A DNA stretch of 64,000 nt from Tuctoria greenei (GCA_036927565.1 JAYESD010000005.1:16088565-16152564); one strand, 5' to 3'; positions 1 to 10,787 are shown, counted from the first letter of the stretch. Numbers and translations are program-made. The notes: a model not told the origin generated them from the letters alone.

Positions 1-608
1 GTGTGTGTATGTGTGCTAGATTTCAAGCTGCTCCTAAGATGTGTCATTTGACCGCCGTTAAGAGAATTCTTAGATATTTGGTTCACACACCAAGCCTAGG
101 ACTTTGGTACCCCAAAGGTTCCAAGTTTAACCTTATTGGATATTCCGATGCGGACTATGCGGGGTGCAAAGTTGATAGGAAGAGCACATCCGAAACTCGC
201 CAATTCTTTGGTAGATCTCTAGTATCTTGGTCCTCAAAGAAACAAAACTCCATCGCTCTTTCCATAGCCGAAGCAGAGTATGTCTCCACCAGAAGTTGTT
301 GTGCACAACTTCTTTGGATGCGACAAACTCTTAGTGACTATGGCATAAACTTGCGCCATATTCCCCTCCTATGTGACAATGAGAGTGCCATCAAAAGAGC
401 CCACAATCCAGTTGATCATTCAAGGACCAAACACATCGATATTCGCCACCACTTCTTGAGAGATCACTCCATCAAAGGAGACATTACAATTTCCCATGTG
501 AGAACCGAAAAACAATTGGTCGATATTTTTACCAAACCCCTAGATGAGAAAAGAGTTTGTGAACTTAGGAGTGAGCTCATTATCTTGGATTCTCGAAATG
601 TGGCTTGA
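1..608 (+). pseudogene. Copia pol C-terminus: end of RT and RNase H (element A)
   Basis: About 200 residues are open to a stop at 606-608, with the 5' part missing at the window edge. The protein has the Copia RNase H signatures YSDADYAGCKVDRKST near the start, AEAEYVS in the middle and DNESAIK, then the conserved tail KHIDIRHHFLRDH and DIFTKPLDEKR. It is closely similar to the end of the element C pol (47780-48376). RNase H degrades the RNA strand of the RNA/DNA hybrid during reverse transcription in the virus-like particle. Some conserved sites are altered relative to C, for example SETRQF for SGTCQF, which suggests neutral decay. The domain call is sure; whether the full gene was ever intact cannot be seen here. 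Confidence 0.9.
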
Positions 609-1486
609 GTCTTGCACATCTGATTGTTATATTTAAAATTCACACATTCTTGCGAAAAACTCATCCTCCTCAATTTTCCACAAATTATTTTAAATTATTG
701 AATCTTTGTGAATAATGGTCACTGTTTGATTGTTGATTGCTTAATGATCATGTTTGCAAAGATCTTTTGTGAAAATATTGTCTAAAAGGATCAAATCTCC
801 ACTAAGAACTCAATATATAGGAGGTTTCAGTCCTAGGACCAGACTAGTCCGGACCCAGTCCGCTGGCCGGACAAGTCCGGGTCCCCGACCGGACTAGTCC
901 AGCCCTTGGGGACTTAACCTCCCTTGGACGCCCTCAACCTCTCCACTTCGTTCAAACACACTCTCTCTCTCCAAAACGCACGAAAATCGCCCCGAAATCG
1001 GCGATTTCCGATTCCAACCACCAAATCTCGATTCCAATCCATGGATTAAAGCCCTAAGGTGCGTGGGAACTCTTCCCCAAGCATCAGAGGCCGATTCCTC
1101 TCCCACATTTTGTCGAATCGAACATTTGAAGAGGTATTCTTGACCTAACCCCAAAATCACCAAAATTCAATTCTTTTAGGTATATTGATAGAAACTTCTT
1201 CACAAATGTTGTTGTCCATATCATTGTGATCATGTACCTCCATTTTTGTGGTAGGATCCGTAGTTTTTGCAAATTTTCTCTAGATTAGGGTTCTTGCTGT
1301 GTGAACCAGACTAGTTCGACCACGGGGGGGACAAGTCCGGCCCTGTACGGACTAGTCCGTCCCATGGGCGGACAAGTCCGAGTTACACAGTGAAAACCCT
1401 AACCTAAATCGATTTTGCGAACTCTACCACCATATCTCTACTTCCTTGGACTCATGAACATTCCTTTGCATCTTTTCTCAGCAACC
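609..1486 (+). other. Leader between pol and ORF3 of element A
   Basis: No gene is supported here. The segment matches the pol-ORF3 spacer of element C in layout. It holds palindromic CGGAC-W-GTCCG motif clusters at about 838-903 and 1311-1386, then a pyrimidine-rich run with CTTTTCTCAG just before the ORF3 ATG. The latter looks like a 3' splice acceptor, as in element C. A GGTATT at about 1132 is a possible donor; that is inference. Confidence 0.55.
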
Positions 1487-2605
1487 ATGTCGGATTCTGA
1501 TTACGTTCCTCTCTCCGACTTCGAGGCCGAAGCGGGAAGGCAAGCTTGTTATCGCCGAAAGTGCGAGGAGGAACAACTTGTCATAGCATATCTGGACTCT
1601 CAGGAAGAAGCTAGAAGAGCAAAGAAGACAGAACGGGAGGCTCATAACTCAGCTGCAGCCGAGGCAACCCCCAAGAAGAAAAGAATTGTGACTGTCGCGG
1701 AGAAGGCAAAGTCCCAAAAGGCAAGGACCTCCAAGGACAATGGCAAGGCACCGGTGGATTCTGCACCCAAGAAGAGGGTCATTGTTGCTAAGAAGGCTGC
1801 AAGCAAGGCCAAGAAGGGAGCCACTTAGTCCATATGTCCTTTGAGGATGTCATCACCTGCACAGAACCCTAACCGTGCAACTGCCTTTGATGCCAACATC
1901 TTCAAGGGCAAAGGGGCTGAGAAGGCAAGAAATCTAAGGAAGATCAATGTCTACCAATAGGAGAGGAGCACAGTGGATCCCCGTTTTTGGTGTGACTTCT
2001 ATTGTGACTACTACAAGACAATTTATATGTCCAAACAAACTCCGGTCACCGATGCTCAGTTGATTGACTGGGATTACATGGCCCAAAAGGATCATTTGGC
2101 CTTCAATGTTGTGATTGAGGCCATAGAGCGTCATGGATTGAAGAAGCTCATGGGATTTCAATATGACTAGAATGTGGAAGTCATTGCCCAATTCTACTCT
2201 ACTGTTTACTTCCACACCGATGGGGATCGAAGGATCACATGGATGACTCACGGAGAACAATACTTCACCACCTACTGGGAGTTTGCTTAGTTACATGACT
2301 TGGAGGATCAACTGGAGAATGAGATCATGATTTCCAACTTATGGCCAGTTCATCGAGACACCTTGGAGTACATGTATCCAAGTCATGTACCTTTTGAGGC
2401 CGGACACATGAGGAACATCAAACCCTTCTACAGTGTGCTCAACAGGGTGCTCAACAGGGTGCTCCGAAAGACCATTGGCCCCAAGGATGGAGATGCGGGG
2501 ATTATTCAAGGTAATTTGAGGCACTTGATGGTACTAATAGGTGGAGATGTTCATTTCAATGTGGTGGACTACATTTTTGACAACATTTTTGAGCACATCA
2601 CTTAG
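1487..2605 (+). pseudogene. Broken third ORF (ORF3) of element A
   Basis: Open from ATG 1487 to a stop at 1828, with further fragments at 1973-2170 and 2300-2605. The start MSDSDYVPLSDFEAE parallels the start of the intact ORF3 in element C (49360). Later pieces match C as well: FWCDFYCDYYKTIYM, IERHGLKKLMGFQYD and the RKTIGPKDGDAG block. The N-terminal part is rich in Lys and Ala (KKKRIVTVAEKAKSQ). The gene is disrupted by several stops (TAG near 1826, TAG at 2168, TAG at 2288) and a shortened C-terminus. The core resembles a domain usually labelled 'putative plant transposon protein', found in many plant retroelements; its function is not known to me. Confidence 0.8.
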
Positions 2606-2773
2606 GCACCCCACCATAACATGTATATGTATGAGAACTCTCTCAATTTCTCCTATTCATGATGCATACATTGAGGGGGAGTCACTCATACAAATACATG
2701 TTATGAAAACAAATTATTATCCTTTGTGTTAAAGTCTTAATGTGTTGTCATCAATCACCAAAAAGGGGGAGAT
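2606..2773 (+). other. 3' untranslated part and polypurine tract of element A
   Basis: A short noncoding stretch ends in AAAAAGGGGGAGAT (2760-2773), which primes plus-strand DNA synthesis next to the 3' LTR. A second purine run, TGAGGGGGAGT, lies at about 2671-2682. Elements C and G have the same pair of GGGGGAG tracts downstream of ORF3. Confidence 0.75.
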
Positions 2774-3861
2774 TATAAGTGCATCTAGGTATCCCTATGG
2801 GTTTTGGATGATTGATGACGACAATCAAGAGACTAATGAGCCGAGTTGATCTTAAGCACAGGTGTGATGGATGAAATGAGATAAAATCCCTCAAAAAGGA
2901 AAAGGATAAAACGGGCGTCAAAGACTTAAGCGTAAAAATTAGGATTTCTATGGTATTGAGCTTAAGTGAGCCGTATCATGTGTGAGGGTGGATGTATCAT
3001 GTGCATTGATATCATTCTAGAGGGCTCAAAGTGGTGGTTGAGATAAAAACCTAAGTGAGAAGCCAAAATGAGGAAAAACCCTAGGAGGTCGGACTAGTAC
3101 GACCAGTCAGAGAAGTCTGTTTTGGGGCGGACTAAACATCTCTGGATGAGTTTGGACTTGTCCGTATGAGTATGAACTAGTCCGTTCATCCCTCAGTGGA
3201 GTTGGAGCTAAGTCCCTGAAAACTGGACTTGTCCGTTATGGGACGGATCAAAGCTCTCTAGAAAAGTTCGGACTTGTCCGTGGTGGTGCGGACTAGTCCG
3301 TTTGAGACTTAGTGTGAGAGAAATCGAGCAAACCTTAGAGGTCCAAACTTGTCCGCCCCCTGTGGCCAGACAAGTCCGGGCCTACCCAATTGTGTTGTTT
3401 TGGGACGGACCAAACCTTTCTGTCCTACTTTGTACTAGTCCGTAGTGAACCAGACTAGTCCGTGTTGTCAGTGGCCAATTGAAATTCAAACGTTGGCACA
3501 CACGTCATCTGTTTTGTCGATCGATGACGTGAAATTGTCGGTGGTCCTGGAAGGCCGGTCTAGTCCGTGGCACAGGGCCGGACTAGTCCGGGTTTGCCCT
3601 GGTGGCAACGGTTAGTTGTCGGGACCCCTATAAAAAGGGGACCCCCGTCCCCCCTATTTGATAACTCTTGAACCCTAGCGCCACCACAAGTGACCTAGAG
3701 CCTTACAAAGCCTTCCACTCGTCCTACTAGCCCTCTAAGACCAAATCTTGAAGAGATTAGGATTTGGGGAGGAGAGTGAAGGAAGATCATCACACTTTGG
3801 CTCTCGGTTTGATATCTTTGCACACTGTGTTGTGTTTTGTGGCTTGTGTGAGTTGAGCGAG
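2774..3861 (+). repeat. 3' LTR of element A, 3'-truncated
   Basis: It starts TATAAGTGCATCTAGG right after the polypurine tract, the same start as the G and C LTRs (TGAAAGTGCATCTAGG). The U3 part carries many degenerate palindromic motifs from about 3090 to 3600. A TATA box (CTATAAAAA) lies at 3628-3636, followed by a leader with GAACCCTAGCGCCACC. The normal LTR end and primer-binding site are missing; from about 3862 the sequence matches Gypsy leader instead. Confidence 0.75.
3090..3600 (+). promoter_or_regulatory. Palindromic CGGACTAGTCCG-type motif array, element A U3
   Basis: There are many copies or near-copies of the 12-bp palindrome and its A-centred variant, for example GGACTAGTCCG at about 3292 and 3581 and GGACTTGTCC at about 3224 and 3271. 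Spacing is irregular. The array ends about 30 bp upstream of the TATA box at 3628. Several copies have lost the terminal CG, consistent with CpG decay. Confidence 0.7.
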
Positions 3862-3914
3862 TTATGGAATGCCTTGGCATCCTGTCCACATCCGCATTAG
3901 TTGATTAATGGATT

Positions 3915-3919
<5 letters not shown>

Positions 3920-3971
<52 letters not shown>
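3920..3971. repeat. (TA)n microsatellite
   Basis: An uninterrupted TA dinucleotide run of about 52 bp lies in the leader of Gypsy H. The matching place in E1 and E2 has no such run. Length is likely to vary between individuals. Confidence 0.95.
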
Positions 3972-3976
<5 letters not shown>

Positions 3977-4065
3977 CTTGATGTATATAGTTGGGATCAT
4001 TTTACCATAGTGTACTCTTTTATATCTCGTCTATTGTTCTAAAGCTTCAGTTATTTCCAATACAG

Positions 4066-4914
4066 ATGGCTGGTAGAGGCAGAGGTCGTGGTCGGGGTGT
4101 TCCACCCCAAGAGGAGGCACTTGGAGGTTTTCCAGGATGGAATGGTAGGGGTGCTCGGGGAACCCCAGTAGCACAACAGATGCAACAAATGATGGCTATT
4201 CAGACACAACTGCTCAACAATCTCACCGAGATAGTGACCAATATGCAGCAAGCACCACCACTACCACCACCACCACCACACAACACTCCACCACCACCAC
4301 CCTTTTAGCCCATGTATTTTCTAAGAGACTTTCTTAACACCCATCCACCCACCTTTGCCACAGCTAGTGAGCCAAAGGACGTTGATGATTGGCTGAGAAT
4401 AATGGAGAGCAAGTTGAGAATTATTCAGTGTGAAGTAAGGGAGAAGGTACTGCTAGCTTCTCACCAACTCCAAGGACCTACAGCCAATTAGTGGACTGGT
4501 TTCACTGAAGCCCATCGGAATCCAGAGAATATCACTTGGGATGAATTCAGGACTAATTTTCGTAATCATTTCGTGCCCGAAGAAGAAGTCCAGGCAAGAC
4601 GTGAGGAGTTTCTCATGCTGAAGCAGGGCCTTATGAGTGTGCGAGCTTACTTGAACATGTTCACACAATTGTCTCGCTACGCACCAGTAGATGTGGACAC
4701 TGATTCTAAGAAGCAGTTCTATTTCAAAAATGGGCTTGACAAGGAGTTGAACTTTGTCATGTCTTCCAGTGATTACAGCAGCTTTCATAAGTTGGTTGAC
4801 AAGGCTTTTGAAGTAGAGAGGACAAAGAAAGAGTTAGATGATGATGACAGGAAGAGGAAGTTGGCTCAAGGACATGGTTCTGGTAACAATGTAAGCCCTC
4901 GCTTCGCCCCTTAA
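4066..4914 (+). pseudogene. Gypsy gag (element H), lacking its zinc knuckle
   Basis: ATG 4066 opens MAGRGRGRGRGVPPQEE, followed by a Gln/Met-rich helix and a proline run (PPLPPPPPH). A TAG at 4306-4308 interrupts it, and the frame then continues with the retrotransposon gag core (DDWLRIMESKLRIIQC, EKVLLASHQLQGP, ITWDEFRTNFRNHFVPEE, LNMFTQLSRYAP). Another TAG lies at about 4489, and the frame ends at 4912-4914. Gag forms the virus-like particle and binds genomic RNA. Compared with E1 and E2, the roughly 100 residues that should include the CCHC zinc knuckle are missing between PRFAP and VNHV. The deletion and stops mark it as non-functional. Confidence 0.85.
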
Positions 4915-4926
4915 CCTGCAGCACGT

Positions 4927-5828
4927 ATGACTCGTCCTATGAGATCTTACACAGGACAGAGGTTCTCAAACCCCACCTATAGTGTCAATCATGTGACATT
5001 GGAGCAGGCTCAGGAAGCACTTGATGTGGTGATCGGTATGTTTTCCATTAATTCCCAGCCCACCACAGTATTGTTTGATTCGGGTGCTACACATTCATTC
5101 ATATCCAAAGATTTCATAAAGAAGCATGATATGGTAGTGACATTCTTGAGCCAGCCATTGCTAGTTAACTCTCCTGGAGGAGAGATGGTGGCAAAGCATC
5201 TATGCTGTAAAGTGAGTATAAATATAAGGGGGTAGTCTTTTGGGCCAACCTAATAGTGTTGGAGTCACAAGGACTAGACAACATTCTGGGAATGGACTGG
5301 CTGATAAAGAATCAAGGAGTGATTCATTGTGCAACTAGGACAGTTTGCCTAACGCATCCGGATGGCACTACATTGGAGTTTATGCCAGACCAAACGCAAG
5401 AGTCAGCTGTTCAACTTAACCATCTCGAGAGTACAGAAGGCATAAGGGTTGTGAGTGAATTTCCAGATGTATTTCCAGATGATTTACCAGGTATGCCCCT
5501 TGATCGAGAGATTGAGTTTATCATTGAGTTAGTGCCTGTGACGGCCCCAATATATAAGAGGCCATATAGAATGGATGCTAATCAACTAGCAGAGCTAAAT
5601 AACCATATTGAGGAGTTACTGGGGAAAGCATATATTCGTCCTAGCTCGTCGCCTTAGGGAGCAACAGTTATATTTGTACCAAAGAAGGATGGCACTCAAA
5701 TATTGTGTGTGGATTATTGTGCTTTGAACATGGTGACTATCAAGAATAAGTACCCATTGCCAATGATTGAAGATTTGTTTGATCAGTTAAGAGGAGCATG
5801 TGTGTCCTCTAAGATTGATCTTCGTTTG
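4927..5828 (+). pseudogene. Gypsy protease and N-terminal reverse transcriptase (element H)
   Basis: 4927-5235 holds the aspartic protease with an intact active-site motif VLFDSGATHSF. After a stop at 5233, 5256-5657 carries LDNILGMDWLIKNQGVIHC and the RT entry region (PVTAPIYKRPYRMDANQLAEL, YIRPSSSP). A TAG at 5655 follows, then weaker RT up to SKIDLR. The polyprotein is broken by stops and by the insertion of Copia G at 5829. Protease cleaves the polyprotein; RT copies the RNA. The remaining RT catalytic part lies at 61743 onward. Confidence 0.85.
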
Positions 5829-5934
5829 TGAAAGTGCATCTAGGCACACCCTTGTGGGTTTTGGATGATTGATGACAAACAAGTGAGATCCTAATCAAGT
5901 TTGTTGAGATGAGAGCATGTTTCGGAGAATAGAG

Positions 5935-6046
5935 CTAAAGGTGCAAAAAGGTGGAAAATGAATATCAAGAAAGGGAAGAGCACAAGTGAACTAAAGGTGC
6001 AAAAAGGTGAAAAATGAATATCAAGAAAGGGAAGAGCACAAGTGAA
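5935..6046 (+). repeat. 56-bp tandem duplication in the G LTR U3
   Basis: Two copies of a 56-bp unit that begins CTAAAGGTGCAAAAAGGTG and ends AGCACAAGTGAA, differing at a single base. The same two-copy arrangement is present in the 3' LTR at about 61000-61110. The duplication therefore predates this insertion and was copied to both LTRs. Confidence 0.9.
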
Positions 6047-6167
6047 GAAAAGATGCAAAAAGTAGTCCTAAATGTGAAGGGTGTGTGTGAGAGACACACC
6101 CCCAAGAGCTCAAGTCATAGTGGAAAGAATTAGGGTTATAACACAATTTAAGTTGCAGGAATAGAGG

Positions 6168-6456
6168 ACTAGTCCGGCCCCAGAGAGGACTAGTCCGGTC
6201 TCTCACAGTATCACAATAGAACTAGTCCGGTTTCACAGAGGACTAGTCCGTTTCATAGCGGACTAGTCCGTTTTCTCACAGTTCCAAAAGAGGACCAGTC
6301 CGATTATCTTTCTGGACAAAAACGGACTAGTCCGGTCTTCAACGAACTAGTCCGATTCACACACAAATTAGGGTTTCCTAGTGTGCTGCACTTGTGCACG
6401 CATAAATCACTTAGCACACCAAACTAGTCCGGTCCGTAACGGACTAGTCCGGTGTC
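6168..6456 (+). promoter_or_regulatory. Palindromic motif array in the G LTR U3
   Basis: A series of GGACTAGTCCG motifs with variable spacing, several abutting C or G on each side to give the full 12-bp palindrome (for example at about 6259 and 6438). The array stops about 30 bp before the TATA box at 6486. The equivalent part has been deleted from the 3' LTR (junction near 61251). Confidence 0.8.
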
Positions 6457-6485
6457 GGGATCCAAATGGTAACTTTTTGGAATGT

Positions 6486-6494
6486 CTATAAATA
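6486..6494 (+). promoter_or_regulatory. TATA box of the G 5' LTR
   Basis: CTATAAATA lies between the motif array and a GC-richer transcribed leader containing CCATCCAAGAACCCTAGTG. This is the usual plant LTR promoter layout. Confidence 0.75.
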
Positions 6495-7240
6495 GGTGAT
6501 CCACGATCCCGTAACCACCCATCCAAGAACCCTAGTGCCGCCACTGCATCTAAGAGCACAAAAACACTCCTCTCCACACATTCTAAGGCCTAAGAGTCAA
6601 ATCTTTGGGAGTTGGCAATTGGGAAAGGGAGAGTGACGATCTTATCGACATTGAGCTCTTGGGTTAGATTTCTCACACACACATGTTGATTATTGTGTAA
6701 TTATTTGAGTTTGTTGATCGCTCTTTTTGTTTGTAATTTTGTGGGAGCTCTCAACGTGTGAGGTTGCCCCACCAACTCGGTGATTACCTGTGATAGTGGA
6801 ATCAAGTCGGCCTTGTGTGGTGACTTGAAGAGGGAAAAGGGTTTGAAGAGACTCAACTCTGTGTGGGCTTCTTCAACAAGGAGTAGATCACTTTGGTGAG
6901 ATTGAACCTCAGTAAAAATTGTTTGTCTCGTATGCTCTTGATCTATACTTCTCATTATCATCACTATCTATGGCATAGACTTGATCATACTTACAACTCG
7001 TGTTAATCTTGTATTCCACATGCAAATCATTTACCATTAACACTTGTTAGAGTTGTTAGTACAATTTACTACTTTCCGCAGCCAAAGATTCAAAGGAAAC
7101 ATATAAGAGATCTTAATTTGACAGTTGTGCTTATACACACCAGACTAGTCCTTACTCGGACTGTTTCTGGTTTTAACAGTTTTGCTAAGTGTTTCATAAA
7201 AACATTCAAAAGCCTATTCACTCCCTCTAGGCCACAGTCA

Positions 7241-7257
7241 ATTGGTATTAGAGCAGG
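7241..7257 (+). other. Primer-binding site of Copia G
   Basis: ATTGGTATTAGAGCAGG directly follows the LTR. It differs by one base from TGGTATCAGAGC, the complement of the plant initiator-Met tRNA 3' end used to prime minus-strand DNA synthesis. Confidence 0.85.
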
Positions 7258-7267
7258 CTCTCCATCT

Positions 7268-9375
7268 ATGAGACTCACCTCTCGGAGAGGTCAAATGGCC
7301 TCAGAGAAGAACAATGAGATCCCAAAGGTGCTCAACATCAAAGATGAAGATGGCACAAAGGCATTCGACATACTCAAGGAGAACAAACACGATGATGAAG
7401 AAGTGCGTCAACTCAAGGCGCTTCTCAGAAAGAAATTCCTAAGCAAAAAGGGCAAGGAAGAAGATGAGGAGCCGACGGGGAGTGGTCGTCAAGACTACTT
7501 CCAATATTCTTATAATTATGATCGTCTTAATTCTAATAATCATTATCTTTCAAGTCCTATGGGGAGATCTCCTCATTTCGATGGAAATGCCTATACCATG
7601 TGGAAGTATAATATGAAAATGCATCTAATTTCCTTAAACCCTAGCCTTTTGCATGTTGTATGTACAGGTGTAGATATCCCGGATATCGATGATGAACTCA
7701 CTCTAGAGCAAGAGCAAGAAATTTACCGCAACGCACAAGCTGTTGCAGCGATAACTTCTTCTTTGAGCCGAGAAGAGTTTACCGAGATTGATGGACTGGA
7801 GAGTGCCAAAGAAATATGGGATACACTTAAGACTGCCCATGAAGGAAATCACTCAGTTCGTGAAGCAAAAATTGAAATACTTGAAGGAGAAGGTTTGCCA
7901 TTGAGGAGGGTGAATCGCCTCAGGAGATGTACAACAGAATGAAGGCGCTTGTCAACAAGATTCGTGCCTATGGAAGCAAGAAGTGGACTGACCATGAGGT
8001 GGTCAAAAGGATGATTAGAGCATTTATGCCAAGGAATGTTACTCTATGCTCGATGATTCGAGAAAGTCCGGGGTTCCATAAAATGACTTCGGACGAACTA
8101 TTGGGCAAAATCATCAACCACAAGGTGATGGAAAAGGAAGCCAAATATGTGAAGGACCTTGCCGAGCTGACTTCATTAAGGAATAAGGGGTTGTCTCTCC
8201 AGGTGGCCAGCAAACCAAATAATAGGAAAGTCCACAAGGTGCAAGAAGATGAAGATAGCGATGACATGAGCACCGACATGGATGAAGAAGAAATGGTCCT
8301 CTTTATGAAGAAATTGAAGAGGATGATGATGAGAAGGAGAAAAGACAAAAAATCCAATGATGATAAGAACAAAGAAAAAGACAAGTCCAGATCTAGACGC
8401 TCATGTTATAACTGTGGTGAATATGGGCACTTCATAGTTGATTGCCCATATAAAGAAAATAAGAAGAAGAAAAAAATGAAGCCTCAAGAGAGGAAAATCT
8501 TCAACAAGAGGAGGCAAGCTCATCAAGCACACATCGGCAAAGAGTGGGACTCAAACGATGAGTCCTCCTCCGATGAAGAAGAGATGGCTACCATTGCCAT
8601 CAAGAAGCCTACCAAGAAGTCTACACTCTTCCCGAACATGGGAGGACGGGAGACTCATAATCATACTTGCCTCATGGATAAGGAAGTCAAGAAAAAGGTT
8701 CGACTTACACCTCCCTCGCTTAATTACTCTGATGATGAGTTTGATAGCAGTGATGAAAATGAACACATGTTTAAAGACTTAAGTAAAACTGCATTAGCTA
8801 AATGAAAATTTCAATGGATGAAATATTTGAGAACGAAGATATTATCAACCGATAAGAAGATATGCTCATCCTTCAAAAGGAGAGATATTCTGAGGTTGAA
8901 GAGGCTCTCGAGCTAGAAAAGGAAAAAGAGAGAAGCGCTTGAGCATGAGCTAGCTTTGAGCAAGGAAACTTGCTCAAATATAAATGATTTGAATGTTGTA
9001 CTTAAGGATCAACTTGTTAACATGACAAAAGTTAACAAGGAGCTACAAGTACAAGTTGAATCACTCAAGCAAAGTGCTTCCTCCTCATCTTCTGAGAGCT
9101 CACCTTCTTCAAATATTGAGTTTATTCCACTTAAAACTTGTAATTGTGCTGATTTGGTTATTTACTTGAAAAATGTGCTTAAAGTGACACAAAGCAATAA
9201 TTCACCCAAAGGTGGCATTTTTGATAAGGAGAAAATCAAGTATGCACGAAGTGCAAACTCGGTTACTAGAGCTCCTAATATCAAGGATGGCCTTGGATAT
9301 TCTCGAGGTGAAAAGCGGAATGCTAGAAACCCCAAGAATAACAAGGAATCAATTGCTTTTGTCAAGGAAAGCTAA
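7268..9375 (+). pseudogene. Copia gag of element G, frameshifted
   Basis: Starts at ATG 7268 (or ATG 7295, MASEKNNEI). The first frame runs to 7942, the second 7927-8805, the third 8956-9375. It matches the C gag throughout: YNYDRLNSNNHYLS, PHFDGNAYTMWKYNMKMHL, LNPSLLHVVCTG, EIWDTLKTAHEG, then the zinc knuckle CYNCGEYGHFIVDCP at about 8404-8448, and HIGKEWDSNDESSSDEEE. A Lys-rich and acidic tail and a coiled-coil-like part (8956 on) follow. Breaks are a frameshift near 7900-7930 and a stop at 8803. It is a nucleocapsid protein that packages element RNA. Confidence 0.88.
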
Positions 9376-9572
9376 AATCAAGTTAAGAACACTAAACATG
9401 TTCCTTCTTTTCATGAAAAGCTAAAAATGGACCGAACATTATGTTTCATGACTATAATGCCTCATATGTTCTTATGAAGGATGAATTTGACCATGTTTGT
9501 GCCAAGTATGTTGGGCCACTCCATAAGAGTCCAAAATCTTGTGTGTTGGTGCCCAAATGTCTTATCACTATC
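9376..9572 (+). pseudogene. Start of pol region of Copia G, cut off
   Basis: A short residue of the gag-pol junction: HDYNASYVLMKDEFDHVC and GPLHKSPKSCVLVPKCLIT correspond to C at 44970-45090. At 9573 the sequence changes abruptly to inverted Gypsy LTR. Protease, integrase, RT and RNase H of G are not found anywhere in the window. Confidence 0.75.
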
Positions 9573-10396
9573 ATCTAGGGTTGGTGATGAACTTGATGGT
9601 AGATTGTTGATGAAGAACACGAAGTTGATGGAGATCTTGATCCTCTTTCATTTCCTCCTCCTCTTCTTCTTGCTTGGGATCTCCTCCTTCCTCCTTGATG
9701 GTGGCTCTCCATGAACTAGGGTTTGGGTGGGGTGAAAAAGTGGCAAATAGTTGTCAAGCCAAGGAGTGGGTTGTTTATATAGAGGTGGAGGCTAGGGTTA
9801 GATGGATTTCGAGTTTGAGATGAGTAGAGGCCGGTTTAGAGTCCCGCATGGGCTCTAAAAGAGTTAGGCACGACATCCCTAGGCCCACTTAATGTGAAAC
9901 CCAAGAAACAAGTCGTAAAACCAAAGATCATTTCAGAGTCGCGAAATATCGGACAAGTCTGAAAAGGACCGGACTAGTCTGAAGTTAGTCAGAAAGAAAT
10001 CGGACAAGTCTGGCAAAAAATCGGACAAGTCCGACTTTAGTCAGAGAGGAAAACGGACAAGTCCGCTGGAACACCAGACTAGTCCGGAAAAGTCCAGGGA
10101 ATTAGCAAATTTTCAAGGATTCTTGGAACATCGGACTAGTCCGCATAAAATTGGACAAGTTCGAAAGCGTCCAGAGGCAAAATCAGACTAGTCCGCAGCA
10201 AAAACGGACAAGTCCATTTGAAGTCAGAGAGAAATCGGACTAGTCCTCACCAAAATTGGACTAGTTCGCACTTTTTAGCGTTTTAAGTGCGGTTTTGTTC
10301 CAAATCAATTTTAAACTTGTTCCTCTTTATGTGGACTAATGTTAAACATGTATATGAATGTATGTAGGGCATGATGCATGAAAATGAGGGTGTTAC
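9573..10396 (-). repeat. Inverted 5' end of a Gypsy E-type LTR
   Basis: This is the first roughly 820 bp of the LTR in reverse orientation, ending at the LTR terminus ...GAGGGTGTTACA (10396), the reverse complement of TGTAACACCCTC. It includes the inverted TATA region (about 9771-9785) and an inverted motif array (9948-10277). At 10397 it joins directly to a forward internal LTR segment. The left edge at 9573 lies inside the LTR and joins Copia G. It may be the relic of an element in the opposite orientation or of an inversion. Confidence 0.85.
9948..10277 (-). promoter_or_regulatory. Palindromic motif array in the inverted Gypsy LTR
   Basis: Repeated CGGACAAGTC and CGGACTAGTC motifs at irregular spacing, for example TCGGACAAGTCCG at about 10021 and CGGACAAGTCCG at about 10054. 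They are read in inverse relative to the LTR, and the inverted TATA box lies to their left. Confidence 0.75.
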
Positions 10397-10787
10397 AGTA
10401 CGACATGTACTTACTCTTGCAATCCCCCCACCAACAGTTGCATTTCAGGTATTGAAGTATAACGATGATAATGCGGAGTTCTAGGCCGTGTCTACCGTCA
10501 GCTTTGCCTGTGGAGTGTTGGAGCTGTGCTATACCCTATTTGCTTATGCTGCGTAGTTTCTTAGTTGATTATTTAGTTTATTTCTGCTGCATTAGTTGAA
10601 CTTGTCATTAATATTCATTAGTGTTTGTATTCGAGGATGTTATGAATCTTGTAATAAAATTGGTTAATTAATCTTGTTCTGTGGTAATTTTCTGTATACT
10701 CTTTTGTGAATGCACTCGTGTATGTGTGTTGAACATCTTGGGCACACATATGCGTTCACTTGGTTCATTTCGGAACCGGGTGTCACA

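Larger units (their letters stand above)
1..3861 (+). mobile_element. Element A: 3' part of a SIRE/Maximus-type Ty1/Copia retrotransposon
   Basis: The window opens inside the RNase H domain of a Copia pol. A long leader, a broken third ORF, a polypurine tract and a 3' LTR follow in the order seen in complete element C (48000-52530). The upstream part lies outside the window. The LTR seems to lose its terminal part at about 3861, where the leader of Gypsy H begins, so no target duplication can be checked. The copy is old: ORF3 carries several stops and the LTR start reads TATAAGTG instead of TGAAAGTG. Confidence 0.85.
3862..5828 (+). mobile_element. Element H (5' part): Tekay/Del-type Ty3/Gypsy retrotransposon
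   Basis: A leader (3862-4065) resembling that of Gypsy E1 and E2 precedes gag, protease and the start of RT. The element is cut at 5828 inside the RT motif SKIDLR by insertion of Copia G and resumes at 61743. No 5' LTR or primer-binding site is visible; the leader joins the truncated LTR of element A. H is the outermost element of the nest and heavily mutated. Confidence 0.85.
5829..7240 (+). repeat. 5' LTR of Copia G
   Basis: 1412 bp, TG...CA. It has U3 with a 56-bp tandem duplication, a palindromic motif array (6168-6456), a TATA box at 6486-6494 and an untranslated leader with CCCTAGTGCCGCC. U5 ends TCTAGGCCACAGTCA next to the primer-binding site. The short inverted pair CCAAGAGCTCAA (about 6102) and TTGAGCTCTTGG (about 6652) brackets the array, TATA box and leader. 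Confidence 0.9.

Noticed and set aside
7241..7257. tRNA gene near the TGGTATCAGAGC sites
   Set aside because: Only about 12 to 20 bases match the tRNA end, and they directly follow LTRs; these are primer-binding sites.
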